From contig NZ_JALKAO010000007.1 of the NCBI RefSeq assembly GCF_023015985.1, positions 105,635 through 169,634 on the forward strand: DNA of 64,000 nt, written 5' to 3'. Made by a program: the position numbers and the translations under genes. The stretch's first letter is position 1; each line of letters opens with the position of its first letter. The stretch comes from Marivita sp. S6314 (GTDB lineage Bacteria > Pseudomonadota > Alphaproteobacteria > Rhodobacterales > Rhodobacteraceae). The notes below the pieces were generated by a model, which was not told where the DNA came from, made no database searches, and saw only the letters and a program-made list of their open reading frames with translations. Positions 17,450 to 26,451 of the stretch are shown here, in pieces.

Positions 17450-18553
17450 TTACATGACAATAAAGTCGGCATGCAGCGCGCCGGCTGCTTCGATCGTCTT
17501 GAGTATGTCGATGAGGTCGCCCGGTGTGATCCCCAAGGCGTTGAGCCCTGTTACGACGTCCGCCAAAGTTGTGCTGGTCGGAACTTCCGCCAATGAAACG
17601 GCGGGAGTGTTTTCGATCTGTGCAGTGGTTCTTGGCACCACCACAGATTGACCTTCCGAAAAGGGATCCGGCTGCACAACCAACGGCTGTTCCTGCACGG
17701 TAAGTGTCAGGTTGCCTTTTGCAATTGCGACACGGGAAACACGTACATTTTCGCTGATAACAACAGTGCCTGACCGCTGGTCCACCACGACCCTTGCAAC
17801 CGTATCCGGCTGGATCTGGAGGTTTTCGATACGTGCCACGAAATGTGCCGGTGACACGACTTCCGCGCGGGCAATGTCTACCAACACCGTTCCCGAATCC
17901 ATCATTCGTGCGCTTTGACGCCCGACAAGTGAATTGATGGCGCGCTCGATCCGAGATGCCGTTGAAAAATCTGGGGTTTTCAGTGCAATATTCAAGGTTT
18001 CCAGGGCGCTTAAGTCAAAGTCCACTTCGCGTTCGACATAGGCGCCCGACGGGATACTGCCCGAGGTTGGAACGCCTTGCACGGATTTTGCCGCCTCGCC
18101 TTCCGCAACAGCGCCTCCGGCCAGTATCGACCCCTGAGCAACGGCATAGATCTCTCCGTCTGCGGCGTTGAGCGGCGTCATGACCAGGGTGCCGCCCCGC
18201 AGACTGCTGGCGTCGCCTATGGCGGACACCGTAACATCGATCCGGCTTCCTGCCCGTGCAAATTCCGGGAGTTTGCTGGTCACGATGACAGCCGCTACAT
18301 TTTTTGCGCGAAACTGTTCGCCAGTTACATTGACGCCAAGACGCTCGAGAATGTTGGACATCATGTCTTCGGTAAACGGAGAGTTCCGCAAACCGTCGCC
18401 GGTTCCGTTCAAGCCAACAACCAGGCCATATCCGACCAGGTCATTGCCACGTACACCTTCGAAATATGCGAGATCCTTTAGACGGACACCTTGTGCTGCT
18501 GCCTCAATGTCGAATATACACATCAAGCTTAGTGCAAGGAGTAGGTATTTCAT
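17450..18553 (-). CDS. flgI: Flagellar basal body P-ring protein FlgI
   Basis: 367 residues, matching the family. A Sec signal peptide (MKYLLLALSLMCIFDIEAAAQ) is followed by the FlgI opening VRLKDLAYFEGVRGNDLVGYGLVVGLNGTGDG, which is diagnostic, and by SRIDVTVSAIGDASSLRGGTLVMTPL. FlgI forms the periplasmic ring around the flagellar rod at the peptidoglycan. The start overlaps the flgL stop as ATGA. The L-ring gene flgH and the chaperone flgA are not next to it and must lie elsewhere. Confidence 0.97.
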   Translation of the reverse strand: MKYLLLALSLMCIFDIEAAAQGVRLKDLAYFEGVRGNDLVGYGLVVGLNGTGDGLRNSPFTEDMMSNILERLGVNVTGEQFRAKNVAAVIVTSKLPEFARAGSRIDVTVSAIGDASSLRGGTLVMTPLNAADGEIYAVAQGSILAGGAVAEGEAAKSVQGVPTSGSIPSGAYVEREVDFDLSALETLNIALKTPDFSTASRIERAINSLVGRQSARMMDSGTVLVDIARAEVVSPAHFVARIENLQIQPDTVARVVVDQRSGTVVISENVRVSRVAIAKGNLTLTVQEQPLVVQPDPFSEGQSVVVPRTTAQIENTPAVSLAEVPTSTTLADVVTGLNALGITPGDLIDILKTIEAAGALHADFIVM

Positions 18554-19551
18554 CTCAGGTACTCGGCCAGGCTGGTTCGATTTTGGCGGGCGGCAATGCG
18601 ATATAAAACGTCCAAATTCTGTTGGACGGCTTCAAATTCAGTTGCGCTTTCATACTGATCGATACCGATTAAAGAGTTTTTATCTAATGAAAGCTGATGC
18701 AGCTTACTTTCTATTCCCGTCGCTTTCGTAGAAAAAAGTTCCTCTTTTGCACCAATATCGGCGCGGAGTGCGATGATATCATCCTTCGAGGCTATCAGTT
18801 CAGAACGCGCTGTTTCGATTACGTCCTGACGATCTGAGGCCGAAAGTGAGGTTGAATCATCTTGTGCAAATCTGGCCAACGCCGCTGCTTTTAAAATATC
18901 GCGTATCGCCTTATCATCTGCACGCAGGTCGAATGAAACAGTTGCCTCATCCCCGATCGGAAATCTGAGGTGACCGCTTGTGGCTCCTTGATATGCAATG
19001 GTTTCAAATCCACCTCCTGTATCGAACCAGGCGTCTATGCTGTTGATGAGATCAGATGACGAGGTTGCGCCTGCAATGGCAGCTTCGATCTCCAAAAGGA
19101 TCGTGTCACCATTTATAAGTGGGGCATGCTGAGTGGATGTGCCAGAGAATAGAAAACGCCCGGCAACATGGCTATTAAGAGAATTCACGATATCCTTAAA
19201 TATGAACGACGCTTGTTTGGAGAGGCTATCGATCGCCTCGGGCGAGGCCTGCTGACTCACCAATGCCAAATCGTTGATCAACCTCTCAGAGTTCTCCTGG
19301 ATTTCGCCAAGAACCAACTGCTGCGACTGCGCGACAAATGCAGCTTCCGTCAGATTGGTTTTGAATTGCTGAAGCAAGTCCGATTTGCGGTCCAGCAGAG
19401 CCAAACCAATTGTTGACCCCCGCAGGTGGGCAGATTTTTCGGCAACAACGCCCGTTGTCATGGATTGGCCGAGCGACTGTGAGCGTGCCTCAAGCATGCT
19501 TTGCCGAACAGTCATAAAGGTAAGATTGGACAGTTCTCCAAGTGATAGCAC
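18550..19551 (-). CDS. flgL: Flagellar hook-associated protein 3 (hook-filament junction) FlgL
   Basis: 333 residues starting with GTG at 19551, supported by GGGGAAA 8 bases upstream. The N-terminus (TFMTVRQSMLEARSQSLGQSMTTG) and the C-terminal coiled region (ESKLHQLSLDKNSLIGIDQYESATEFEAVQQNLDVLYRIAARQNRTSLAEYL) follow the flagellin-like D0/D1 pattern, and RFLFSGTSTQHAPL matches the FlgL central motif FLFSG. It joins the hook to the filament together with FlgK, whose gene lies 10 bases upstream. The N-terminal part is divergent from enterobacterial FlgL, as is common in Rhodobacterales. Confidence 0.9.
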   Translation of the reverse strand: MLSLGELSNLTFMTVRQSMLEARSQSLGQSMTTGVVAEKSAHLRGSTIGLALLDRKSDLLQQFKTNLTEAAFVAQSQQLVLGEIQENSERLINDLALVSQQASPEAIDSLSKQASFIFKDIVNSLNSHVAGRFLFSGTSTQHAPLINGDTILLEIEAAIAGATSSSDLINSIDAWFDTGGGFETIAYQGATSGHLRFPIGDEATVSFDLRADDKAIRDILKAAALARFAQDDSTSLSASDRQDVIETARSELIASKDDIIALRADIGAKEELFSTKATGIESKLHQLSLDKNSLIGIDQYESATEFEAVQQNLDVLYRIAARQNRTSLAEYLR

Positions 19552-19561
19552 TGTATTTCCC

Positions 19562-21010
19562 CTAAATCCGAAGCAACTCGGTCAGCATGTCGTCGACGAC
19601 CTGAACCACCCGCGCATTGGCGGCATATGATTTCTCCAATGCGATGAGCTTTTGAAGTTCCTGATCGGTATTCACGCCCTTATCGAATATTGCTTGTTTT
19701 TGCGCAGCAAGCTGCGTTGTCGCGAATTCAAACGTCTCGTTCGATCTCACGCGATTGGTGGCTGTCTGTGAGGCAAATTCTTCCACATGACGGATGAGCG
19801 AAGTCGCACTTGTCGCCAAAGCTGGTGAAGACGGCGGGATATCCGCAAGAATGTGCCCGCGCAGGTCAATGAGCAACGCGGATTCGCCTGGTTCACCCTC
19901 GGCTGCCGCGTACAATCCGTCGCGCCAGCGCCAGAGTTCATCTGATGACGGTTTTAACGCGACATTCAGATCAATCCGCCCGGCGAGACCGCGTTCATTT
20001 GCGGCCAAAAACGCAGCGCCGTCATCGGCAAAGACACCGGCACTTCCGGGAAGAATGGTGGCGTCCGGCCCGCCTGGTCCGAACCGTTCGATCATGTCGC
20101 GCGCTATCCCGTCCAGTTTTGTTTGCGCGGCCGGGGAATGGAAGTCCCGGATGTCAAACAGCGCAGACAGACGGCCGCCGGAGAGTGTGGTCATCGTCCG
20201 GGTATCCGCAGGCTCTCCGTTGATCAGAAGACCCGAGAGCAATCCGTTTTGAACGCTCATATGAGGCAATATGGTCGGTGTGCGTGCAAAGCCGAATTCC
20301 ACGGCACGCCCATCAAGCAATGTGCGCCCTTGACCGGAAAACACGGACACCGCGCCGCTTTCGCGTTCGATGACGTGCAGCGGAATAAACTCGGACAATT
20401 GATCAAGCACGACATCGCGTTGATCCTGAAGCGCAAGTGTATCCTGTCCGGTATGTCGACCGGACATAATCTGGTTGTTCAAACCCTCCAATTGAGAGAG
20501 ATGCTGGTTGATCTGACCAACCGCAGCGGCGATGTCCTGATCAGCGGCGGTTCTTCTGGTTTGAACGCCGTCAGATGCAGCCCGAAGGAAAGAGGCCAGT
20601 TCATCGGCGGAATAGGCAACAGACCGCAACCGCGTTTGCGAGGACGGATCACTGGCAGCAGACAGAAGCGATGTTTCGAACTGCGTGAGTTTTTGCGACA
20701 GCGATGTCAGCGTATCGACGCTGCCGACCGCGTTTTCCAACGCGACTGCGAAGTTTGCAAACGCGTTTTTTTGGGCGTGATCCGAAATCGCAATCCGTTT
20801 CTGGTGATTGAGCAAGGGGCTTGAAAAGCGCTGGATGTCTGAGGCCCGGACGCCACCAGACGTCTGGTTGCCATCCGTCGACAGGATCAAATCGCGACGC
20901 CCGTAATGTTCGTTCAATGCGTTGGCAATATTGGCCGACAGGACACTTGTTCCCAATGCGTTGGCATTAAGACCACTGACGGCGTTGGACAGGGCTCCGG
21001 ACAAAGTCAT
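19562..21010 (-). CDS. flgK: Flagellar hook-associated protein 1 FlgK
   Basis: 482 residues. The N-terminus SGALSNAVSGLNANALGTSVLSANIANALNEHYGRRD has the rod/hook-protein helix with the NIANA motif; the C-terminus QKAIFDKGVNTDQELQKLIALEKSYAANARVVQVVDDMLTELL is the FlgK-type coiled tail. The middle (LPHMSVQNGLLSGLLINGE, LDGIARDMIERFG) matches FlgK. Start ATG 21010 has a perfect AGGAGG 6 bases upstream. It is the first junction protein after the hook and is exported by the flagellar type III system, so it has no Sec signal. It lies between flgE and flgL in one run. Confidence 0.95.
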   Translation of the reverse strand: MTLSGALSNAVSGLNANALGTSVLSANIANALNEHYGRRDLILSTDGNQTSGGVRASDIQRFSSPLLNHQKRIAISDHAQKNAFANFAVALENAVGSVDTLTSLSQKLTQFETSLLSAASDPSSQTRLRSVAYSADELASFLRAASDGVQTRRTAADQDIAAAVGQINQHLSQLEGLNNQIMSGRHTGQDTLALQDQRDVVLDQLSEFIPLHVIERESGAVSVFSGQGRTLLDGRAVEFGFARTPTILPHMSVQNGLLSGLLINGEPADTRTMTTLSGGRLSALFDIRDFHSPAAQTKLDGIARDMIERFGPGGPDATILPGSAGVFADDGAAFLAANERGLAGRIDLNVALKPSSDELWRWRDGLYAAAEGEPGESALLIDLRGHILADIPPSSPALATSATSLIRHVEEFASQTATNRVRSNETFEFATTQLAAQKQAIFDKGVNTDQELQKLIALEKSYAANARVVQVVDDMLTELLRI

Positions 21011-21039
21011 GTCGACCTCCTGAGGGTGGTTTCACGCAC

Positions 21040-22341
21040 CTAGCGTTTGATGTTTGTGGCTTCCTGAAGCATTTCATCCACGGTCTGGATGACCTTCGCA
21101 TTTGATGAATATGCGCGTTGGGTGCGGATGAGTTCGGTCAGTTCATTGGCAATGTCGGTCGCGGATTCTTCGAGTGCGAAGGACAGAATGTCACCCGTTG
21201 ATCCGTTCCCCGCATCCCAGAGAAAGAAGCTCCCGCTTTCGGGTGTGGGCATGTAAAGTTGGCTGCCCACCGCCGCCATTCCATTGGGGTTGGGAATATC
21301 GACCAAGGGAACCTGGTAGAGCGTTCGCGTTGTGCCGGTGTCGTAGAAGGCATTCACGAGGCCCGTTTCATCAACTTCGACGGATGTGACCTTGCCAACG
21401 GGCGCCCCGTCACGGCTGATATTGAAGGGGGCAAAAATGTCGGACAACTGGGACAGGCCCTCGTTCAGGCCCGGACGCCCGATATTGATGTCGATCGGCC
21501 CGCTTGGTGCCGTTACCGTCAATATACCTGTGGCAGGATCATACGGGCCGCCGGACACGTCGGTCACGCCAAGCAGTGTTCCACCTAGTGTGCGCGCATC
21601 ATCAAATTCGAGGTCGTATTGACCAATGATCGTCGCCGGATCACTGCTGTCGGCGATTTCCAATGTCCATTGGTTTGAGGTCCCGGTTCCCGGCACTGTG
21701 GGGGTAAAGGTGAATTCCAGCGTTTCCGCGCGACCGAGGTTGTCGTAATACTCGATCGACTGGGTCAAAGGATCGCCCGAAGCCCCGACCTCGGTTTCGG
21801 TTGCGGGCAGATTGATACCCAGTTCAATACGCGTCGTCGGCTCCCCGCTGAATTGGTTGACGTTGATCCGGACGGGTTCAAGCGCTTCGCTTGTGGCGCG
21901 TGGGTAGTTCGGGATTGTGCCGTCAAGATTGGCAGGCCAGCCCAAAAGCATCTGACCCGATGCCGTTCGCAGATACCCGTTTGAATCGGTTCGGAACGAC
22001 CCGGTCGTGGTCAAGAACATCTGCGGCGTTTCGGAGCCTGCCAGAACCTCTGTCGCCTGGGCGACGGGAAGGAACCCCCGCCCGCTGACCGCGAGGTCGG
22101 TTGAATTGGACGTGGTCGTGATCGCGCTGTTCTGGTCAATATAACGCTGGGTTGTCGTCCGCACCCCGCCCGCAGTGTAGGTTCCGCCGCCTGATGTCAC
22201 GACCATCGAATGAAAGTTGGCTTCGACCCGTTTGTAGCCCGGTGTCTGGGAGTTGGCGATATTATCGGAAATTGTAGCCAGCCGCGTCGCGTTTGACGCA
22301 AGGCCAACAACGCCCGCGCTGAGAGAAGAGGATATCGACAT
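21040..22341 (-). CDS. flgE: Flagellar hook protein FlgE
   Basis: 433 residues. N-terminus SSSLSAGVVGLASNATRLATISDNIANSQTPGYKRVEANFHSMV is the conserved hook/rod domain (DNIANSQTPGYKR), and the C-terminus ELTELIRTQRAYSSNAKVIQTVDEMLQEATNIKR is the matching helical tail. Hook-specific beta domains lie between them. FlgE polymerises into the universal joint of the flagellum. AAGGCG lies 5 bases before ATG 22341. A CtrA-like site sits 57-71 bases upstream, so flgE probably begins a transcript that includes flgK, flgL, flgI, motA and the 605-residue protein. Confidence 0.96.
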   Translation of the reverse strand: MSISSSLSAGVVGLASNATRLATISDNIANSQTPGYKRVEANFHSMVVTSGGGTYTAGGVRTTTQRYIDQNSAITTTSNSTDLAVSGRGFLPVAQATEVLAGSETPQMFLTTTGSFRTDSNGYLRTASGQMLLGWPANLDGTIPNYPRATSEALEPVRINVNQFSGEPTTRIELGINLPATETEVGASGDPLTQSIEYYDNLGRAETLEFTFTPTVPGTGTSNQWTLEIADSSDPATIIGQYDLEFDDARTLGGTLLGVTDVSGGPYDPATGILTVTAPSGPIDINIGRPGLNEGLSQLSDIFAPFNISRDGAPVGKVTSVEVDETGLVNAFYDTGTTRTLYQVPLVDIPNPNGMAAVGSQLYMPTPESGSFFLWDAGNGSTGDILSFALEESATDIANELTELIRTQRAYSSNAKVIQTVDEMLQEATNIKR

Positions 22342-22397
22342 GTATCGCCTTTCTGGTGTGATGGCTTGTTCGCCTTCACAGCTTTAGGGCGGTCGAT

Positions 22398-22412
22398 TTA
22401 ACGATGACCTAA
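22398..22412. promoter_or_regulatory. Probable CtrA binding site before flgE
   Basis: On the plus strand the sequence reads TTAAC-GATGAC-CTAAC, matching the alphaproteobacterial CtrA consensus TTAA-N7-TTAA at 7 of 8 positions, with the trailing C often seen in both halves. It lies in the 104-base gap between motB and flgE, upstream of flgE. CtrA control of flagellar genes is well established in Caulobacter and Rhodobacterales; binding here is inferred. Confidence 0.55.
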
Positions 22413-22445
22413 CAGATAAAACTCGAATGATTTCTGTGACGCGCA

Positions 22446-23261
22446 TCAATACCTCAGGTAAATGATCTCGATCCGGTTGTTGCGCACGGACATGAGATTG
22501 TCCGCAACCGGTTCCCGGTCACCATATGCCGTTACGCGCCGAACACGGTCTTCGGGAAACCCCAGATCGGTGAGCATGTCCGAAAACCTGAACGCCCGGT
22601 CCGATGACATGGCCCATGCCGGGTCTTCCCGCCTGACGACGGCGACCTTGGCAACATGCGCTTCGATCGCAACCTCGTTGTCGATGATCCGACTTGCCTC
22701 GCGGACCGCGTAGGCAATGTCGTGAAGCAACGGTGTTGGGGCCGCATCATTGGTGAACAGCGGCGCGTTGACCGTGTCGTGAAATTCAAGAACGAGGCCC
22801 TCGTCCGTCACGCGGGTGACCACGTGGCGCAACCATTGGTCCTCTACCATGCTTTCGCCGCCAAGACCCAGAAGGACGTCCGTGACCTCTTTGAAGGCCT
22901 TGTCCTCGGCCTCGGTCTGGGCATCCGTTTTGTCGCCCTGGGTCGGGTGCAGCGAACTGGCCCCGACCCCCATGCGCGGCAAAACATCGGCGGCAAAGAC
23001 ACTGTCGCCCATCATCAAACCGTCTGAACCGCTCGACAATCGGCTGATTGGCGCGGTTGGGCTGAAATAATCTGCAATGCCCTTGCGTTGCTTTTCTGTT
23101 GTCGCATTTAACAGCCACATCAGCATAAAAAACGCCATCATCGCGGTGACAAAATCGGCATATGCCACCTTCCAGGCACCGCCATGATGCCCGCCTTCAA
23201 CAACGATCTTCTTACGCTTGATGATAACTGGCGCGACATTTCTGTCGGACGCCATTCCCAT
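22446..23261 (-). CDS. motB: Flagellar motor stator protein MotB
   Basis: 271 residues from ATG 23261 (AAGGAAAGGT just upstream); 23255 or 23285 are possible starts. Diagnostic segment HHGGAWKVAYADFVTAMMAFFMLMWLLNATTEKQRKGIADYF contains the single membrane helix and the ion-binding Asp of YADFVTAMM. The C-terminus is an OmpA-like peptidoglycan-binding domain ending SDRAFRFSDMLTDLGFPEDRV ... NNRIEIIYLRY. MotB anchors the stator to the cell wall. motA is not adjacent but 5 kb downstream, after the hook and ring genes. Confidence 0.96.
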   Translation of the reverse strand: MGMASDRNVAPVIIKRKKIVVEGGHHGGAWKVAYADFVTAMMAFFMLMWLLNATTEKQRKGIADYFSPTAPISRLSSGSDGLMMGDSVFAADVLPRMGVGASSLHPTQGDKTDAQTEAEDKAFKEVTDVLLGLGGESMVEDQWLRHVVTRVTDEGLVLEFHDTVNAPLFTNDAAPTPLLHDIAYAVREASRIIDNEVAIEAHVAKVAVVRREDPAWAMSSDRAFRFSDMLTDLGFPEDRVRRVTAYGDREPVADNLMSVRNNRIEIIYLRY

Positions 23262-23302
23262 ACCTTTCCTTACACCCCGGGACATGGCTTAGCAGGGGGA
23301 CG

Positions 23303-23317
23303 TAAACCTTGGCTTAA
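23303..23317. promoter_or_regulatory. Possible CtrA binding site before motB
   Basis: Plus strand reads TAAAC-CTTGGC-TTAAC, 7 of 8 to TTAA-N7-TTAA and again with C after both halves. It is 42-56 bases upstream of the motB start at 23261 and also upstream of the divergent VOC gene at 23363. Given the flagellar context motB is the more likely target. Confidence 0.45.
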
Positions 23318-23362
23318 CACTTAAAAATCGACATGTTTGCCGAAACTGCGAGGAAACACACC

Positions 23363-23752
23363 ATGCGGATCGACCGGCTGGACCATCTGGTGCTCACCGT
23401 TGCGTCCATTGGCGCGACAACGGCGTTTTACACCACGGTTCTGGGCATGCAGAACGTGACGTTTCAAGAGGGGCGTGTTGCGTTGAAATTCGGGGCGCAA
23501 AAGATCAACCTGCATCAGGCAGGAGCAGAGTTTGAGCCGAAAGCGGCGCACCCAACGCCCGGCAGTGCGGACCTGTGTTTCATCGCGGAGGGCACCATGT
23601 CTGGAGTGCTGGATCACCTGCGAACTTTGGACGTGCCAATCCTTGATGGACCAGTTCCGCGCACCGGGGCAAACGGGCCGATCCAGTCGATTTACCTGCG
23701 GGATCCCGATGACAATCTTATTGAAATCTCGGTCTATCCCGATGACGCATAA
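23363..23752 (+). CDS. VOC (glyoxalase/bleomycin-resistance) family protein
   Basis: 129 residues, a single vicinal-oxygen-chelate unit: [28 protein letters not shown] opening, [12 protein letters not shown] in the middle and [18 protein letters not shown] at the end. His8 (LDHLVLTV), His of NLHQ and Glu of LIEIS are the likely metal ligands. Members are dioxygenases, lyases or virulence-like protective proteins; the substrate cannot be told. ATG 23363 is supported by GAGGA 8 bases upstream; an upstream in-frame start at 23333 lacks this. The 3' end overlaps the convergent symporter gene by 19 bases. Confidence 0.85.
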   Translation: MRIDRLDHLVLTVASIGATTAFYTTVLGMQNVTFQEGRVALKFGAQKINLHQAGAEFEPKAAHPTPGSADLCFIAEGTMSGVLDHLRTLDVPILDGPVPRTGANGPIQSIYLRDPDDNLIEISVYPDDA

Positions 23753-24651
23753 AACCGCCTGAGCACCAAGGGGGTCAGGTACATCGGGATCTGGTAGCAC
23801 CCGATGAACACCAGCAACGGTCCGGTCACTTCTGGCGGCAGGGCAATCAGGAACAGCGCGATGTTCCGGTTGCCGGAGATGATCGACAGGGCCGGCACTT
23901 CGGGGCGCTGGGTGTGTTTCAGAACTGCAAAGGTGAACAGCTGCAAGCCGAAATTAAGCACCATGACCGCCAACGCCCAGGACAGCAGGATCATCGGCGC
24001 GGACCGCAGCAGCGGGCCAATTTCGGACATCAGACCAACCACGATCACCGCAAGGGCCAAGGCGCTGAGCCCATCGAGGTTTGACCGTCCGTTCGTATCT
24101 AGATCGCGCCACAGGACATGCCTGACCGCAAATCCGACAGCGGTGGCACCCAGGATCACCGCAATCAGGCGACCCGCCGCTGCTATGACGCCCACGGGAT
24201 CGGCAAGCGGCAAGGCCCAGAGAACGGGAATGACGGTCACCGGGAACATCGCAGTGCCCAACACCAGGATGCGCATTGCGTAAGACGGATCCTTGCCCAC
24301 CATAATCAGGAAATTTGGCGCGCCCGTGACCGATGGTGCCGACAACATCAGCACAACCGCCAGAACAAACGGCTGTGACAGAAGCCCCAACAGCGAAAAA
24401 ACCGCAATGGCGCTAAGCGGGGCGAGCACTTGCAGGACACACACATATGCACCGACCTGCCGGACATCGCGCAGGCTCCCGAACGCGGTTCTTGGTCCGA
24501 CGCGCAAGGCTGTCAGGAACAGGAGCAGAGCAACCAGTTCCGGCAACCACGGGCGAAGCACGGCCGCAAGACCGGGCAATGCCGCGCCGCCGATCAGCCC
24601 CGCAACAAGACAAAACCGTCCGTGGCGGGCCGCAAGGTGCAGGATGTTCAT
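23734..24651 (-). CDS. Bile acid:sodium symporter (BASS)-like membrane transporter
   Basis: 305 residues from ATG 24651 ([16 protein letters not shown]), nearly all hydrophobic, with about 9-10 membrane segments, as in the SBF/BASS fold. [17 protein letters not shown] and [21 protein letters not shown] resemble the two discontinuous helices that bind ligand and sodium. The frame is open to ATG 24726, but the extra 25 residues look non-native and neither start has a strong ribosome-binding site. Likely transports an organic anion; substrate not predictable. No operon partner on the same strand. Confidence 0.7.
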   Translation of the reverse strand: MNILHLAARHGRFCLVAGLIGGAALPGLAAVLRPWLPELVALLLFLTALRVGPRTAFGSLRDVRQVGAYVCVLQVLAPLSAIAVFSLLGLLSQPFVLAVVLMLSAPSVTGAPNFLIMVGKDPSYAMRILVLGTAMFPVTVIPVLWALPLADPVGVIAAAGRLIAVILGATAVGFAVRHVLWRDLDTNGRSNLDGLSALALAVIVVGLMSEIGPLLRSAPMILLSWALAVMVLNFGLQLFTFAVLKHTQRPEVPALSIISGNRNIALFLIALPPEVTGPLLVFIGCYQIPMYLTPLVLRRFYASSG

Positions 24652-24965
24652 CGGGGATACCGCGCAAAAGGACCGAGGACGGACGGCGTCGACACCCGGT
24701 CGGAGGCAGAGGCCAGTGGCATCCATGATGCCGTATCAACCGGGATCTGGGCGGGCCAAGGCATAGCCACGTGTGTGCCGGTCATTGTCGCACGATCCCT
24801 TGCCAAACCGCCCTCTCGCGATCCTGCCATTGATGGCACATTATCAAAAAGCCGGGCAAGCGGCCCGACGCTCTGTCCAGGCGTCCGTCGGGCGCGTCAG
24901 GTTTGGCGGTAGACTTGAAACGTGGTCAGTTTGGAACAGGTCGTTTCAGGGCGATGGAGGTGCAG
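24652..24965. other. Divergent intergenic region
   Basis: 314 bases between the symporter (minus) and the beta-propeller gene (plus). It must contain both promoters, but I see no clear -35/-10 pair, operator palindrome, hairpin or convincing small gene. GGAGG at its right end is the ribosome-binding site of the plus-strand gene. Confidence 0.4.
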
Positions 24966-25739
24966 ATGCGAAACTCTCTGACATTGGTGGTGGCTGCAGG
25001 GCTCTGTTTGCACACGGGACCGACGCAGGCCGATATCTTTCATCGTGAGACGATCCCGAATTTCAGGGCCGTTAGTATCGCCTATGATGCCGAGGTCTGC
25101 GGCATTTGGGTGGCCAATGAAAGCCGTGAGGTTCTGCTGCTGTCCACCTTTGGCAAAGAACTGCGTCGGCTGGATACCGGAATGACCTCGGTTCGCAGCC
25201 TGACCGTTGAAGATGGCGGATTGCTGATCGCCAATGGCTGGGGCGAGTTTCGCAGGCTTGACCGCGAGGGTCGGTCCATCGACCAACCGTTTCGGCTGAG
25301 CGAGACGTTGTTTGATACCGAGGGCCTGCACCGGGACGCCGATGGCAGCTTTCTGGTGGTCGAAGACGATCCGTCCCGCCTGCTGCGCATCGCGCCGGAT
25401 GGTGCAGTGGTGATGGAGTTGTTCGGCGACACGTTTGATCCCCCCATGACCGAACCACAGGGCGTTACCCGCGATCCGTATTCCGGAAATATTCTTGTGG
25501 TCGATGACAATGAAGGTCTGAACAGTCTGTTTGAGCTGGCTCCGGACGGGCGCGTGCTGTCGGTGCAACCGCTGTCGGAATACGGGGTCGATGCCGAAGG
25601 GGTTGCCCTGCAACCCGAGACCGGAACCCTGTATGTCGGATTTGATGGCGGGCAGGCCCTGGCGATCTTTGACTGGATCCCAAGCGAAATCACCATCGAA
25701 ACCCCGCTGGAACGTGGCCCGGATTGTGCGTATTCCTGA
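24966..25739 (+). CDS. Exported esterase-like/phytase-like beta-propeller protein
   Basis: 257 residues. ATG 24966 has GGAGG 6 bases upstream and opens a signal peptide (MRNSLTLVVAAGLCLHTGPTQA). The body has repeated propeller-blade strands such as LTVEDGGLLIANGWGEFRRLDREG, FDTEGLHRDADGSFLVVEDD and DAEGVALQPETGTLYVGFDGG, characteristic of the esterase-like activity of phytase family. Such proteins are periplasmic; the biochemical activity of most is unproven. It is followed after 28 bases by an FAH-family gene on the same strand, so the two may be co-transcribed. Confidence 0.75.
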   Translation: MRNSLTLVVAAGLCLHTGPTQADIFHRETIPNFRAVSIAYDAEVCGIWVANESREVLLLSTFGKELRRLDTGMTSVRSLTVEDGGLLIANGWGEFRRLDREGRSIDQPFRLSETLFDTEGLHRDADGSFLVVEDDPSRLLRIAPDGAVVMELFGDTFDPPMTEPQGVTRDPYSGNILVVDDNEGLNSLFELAPDGRVLSVQPLSEYGVDAEGVALQPETGTLYVGFDGGQALAIFDWIPSEITIETPLERGPDCAYS

Positions 25740-25767
25740 CGGCACCTGCGCGATAAAGGAAGCCAGC

Positions 25768-26451
25768 ATGCCAGAGTTCGTGATCCCCGCCCCGCCAACC
25801 GTATCTGTTCCCGTCGTCGGCGGAGGCGCGTTTCCCGTGCGCCGGGTGTATTGCATCGGACGGAACTATGCCGCGCATGCTGTTGAAATGGGGCACGACC
25901 CGGACCGCGAGCCGCCGTTTTTCTTTCAGAAAAACCCGGACGACCTGAACCCAACCGGCGTCTTTCCGTATCCCGCGCAAAGCAAGGACGTGCATCACGA
26001 AGCCGAAGTTGCGGTGTTTCTCAAATCGGGCGGCACGCAGATCGCGATCGAAGACGCGATGGCGCATGTCTACGGGTATGCGCTTTGCCTTGATATGACG
26101 CGCCGCGATCTTCAGGGCATCGCCAAGAAGATGGGGCGTCCGTGGGAAATCGGCAAAGCGTTTCACGCATCGGCCCCGGTTGGCCCGGTGCATCCGGCAG
26201 AGTCCGTCGGACCCATGGATCACGGGCGCATTTCGCTTAAGGTGAATGGCACCGTCAAACAGGACGGGGATCTGAACCAGATGATCTGGAAAGTGCCAGA
26301 GATGATTTCCTACCTGTCAGACTACTACGTCCTTGCGCCGGGTGACGTGATCCTGTCCGGCACACCTGCTGGCGTGGGACCTGTTGTCCCGGGGGATACG
26401 CTTGAGATCAGCGTCGATGGGCTTGGCTCCATGACGGTGTCGGTCACTTAA
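25768..26451 (+). CDS. Fumarylacetoacetate hydrolase (FAH) family protein
   Basis: 227 residues. Family core: YCIGRNYAAHAVEMG, FFFQKNPDDLNP, then the metal-binding HHEAEVAVFL (His and two Glu), AYCLDMTRRDLQ-like segment YALCLDMTRRDLQ, GKAFHASAPVGP and LAPGDVILSGTPAGVGPV. The family hydrolyses or decarboxylates 2-oxo/acylpyruvate acids; small single-domain members are often acylpyruvases or oxaloacetate decarboxylases. ATG 25768 has AAAGGA 8 bases upstream. The stop overlaps the convergent TRAP permease stop by 4 bases. Confidence 0.93.
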   Translation: MPEFVIPAPPTVSVPVVGGGAFPVRRVYCIGRNYAAHAVEMGHDPDREPPFFFQKNPDDLNPTGVFPYPAQSKDVHHEAEVAVFLKSGGTQIAIEDAMAHVYGYALCLDMTRRDLQGIAKKMGRPWEIGKAFHASAPVGPVHPAESVGPMDHGRISLKVNGTVKQDGDLNQMIWKVPEMISYLSDYYVLAPGDVILSGTPAGVGPVVPGDTLEISVDGLGSMTVSVT

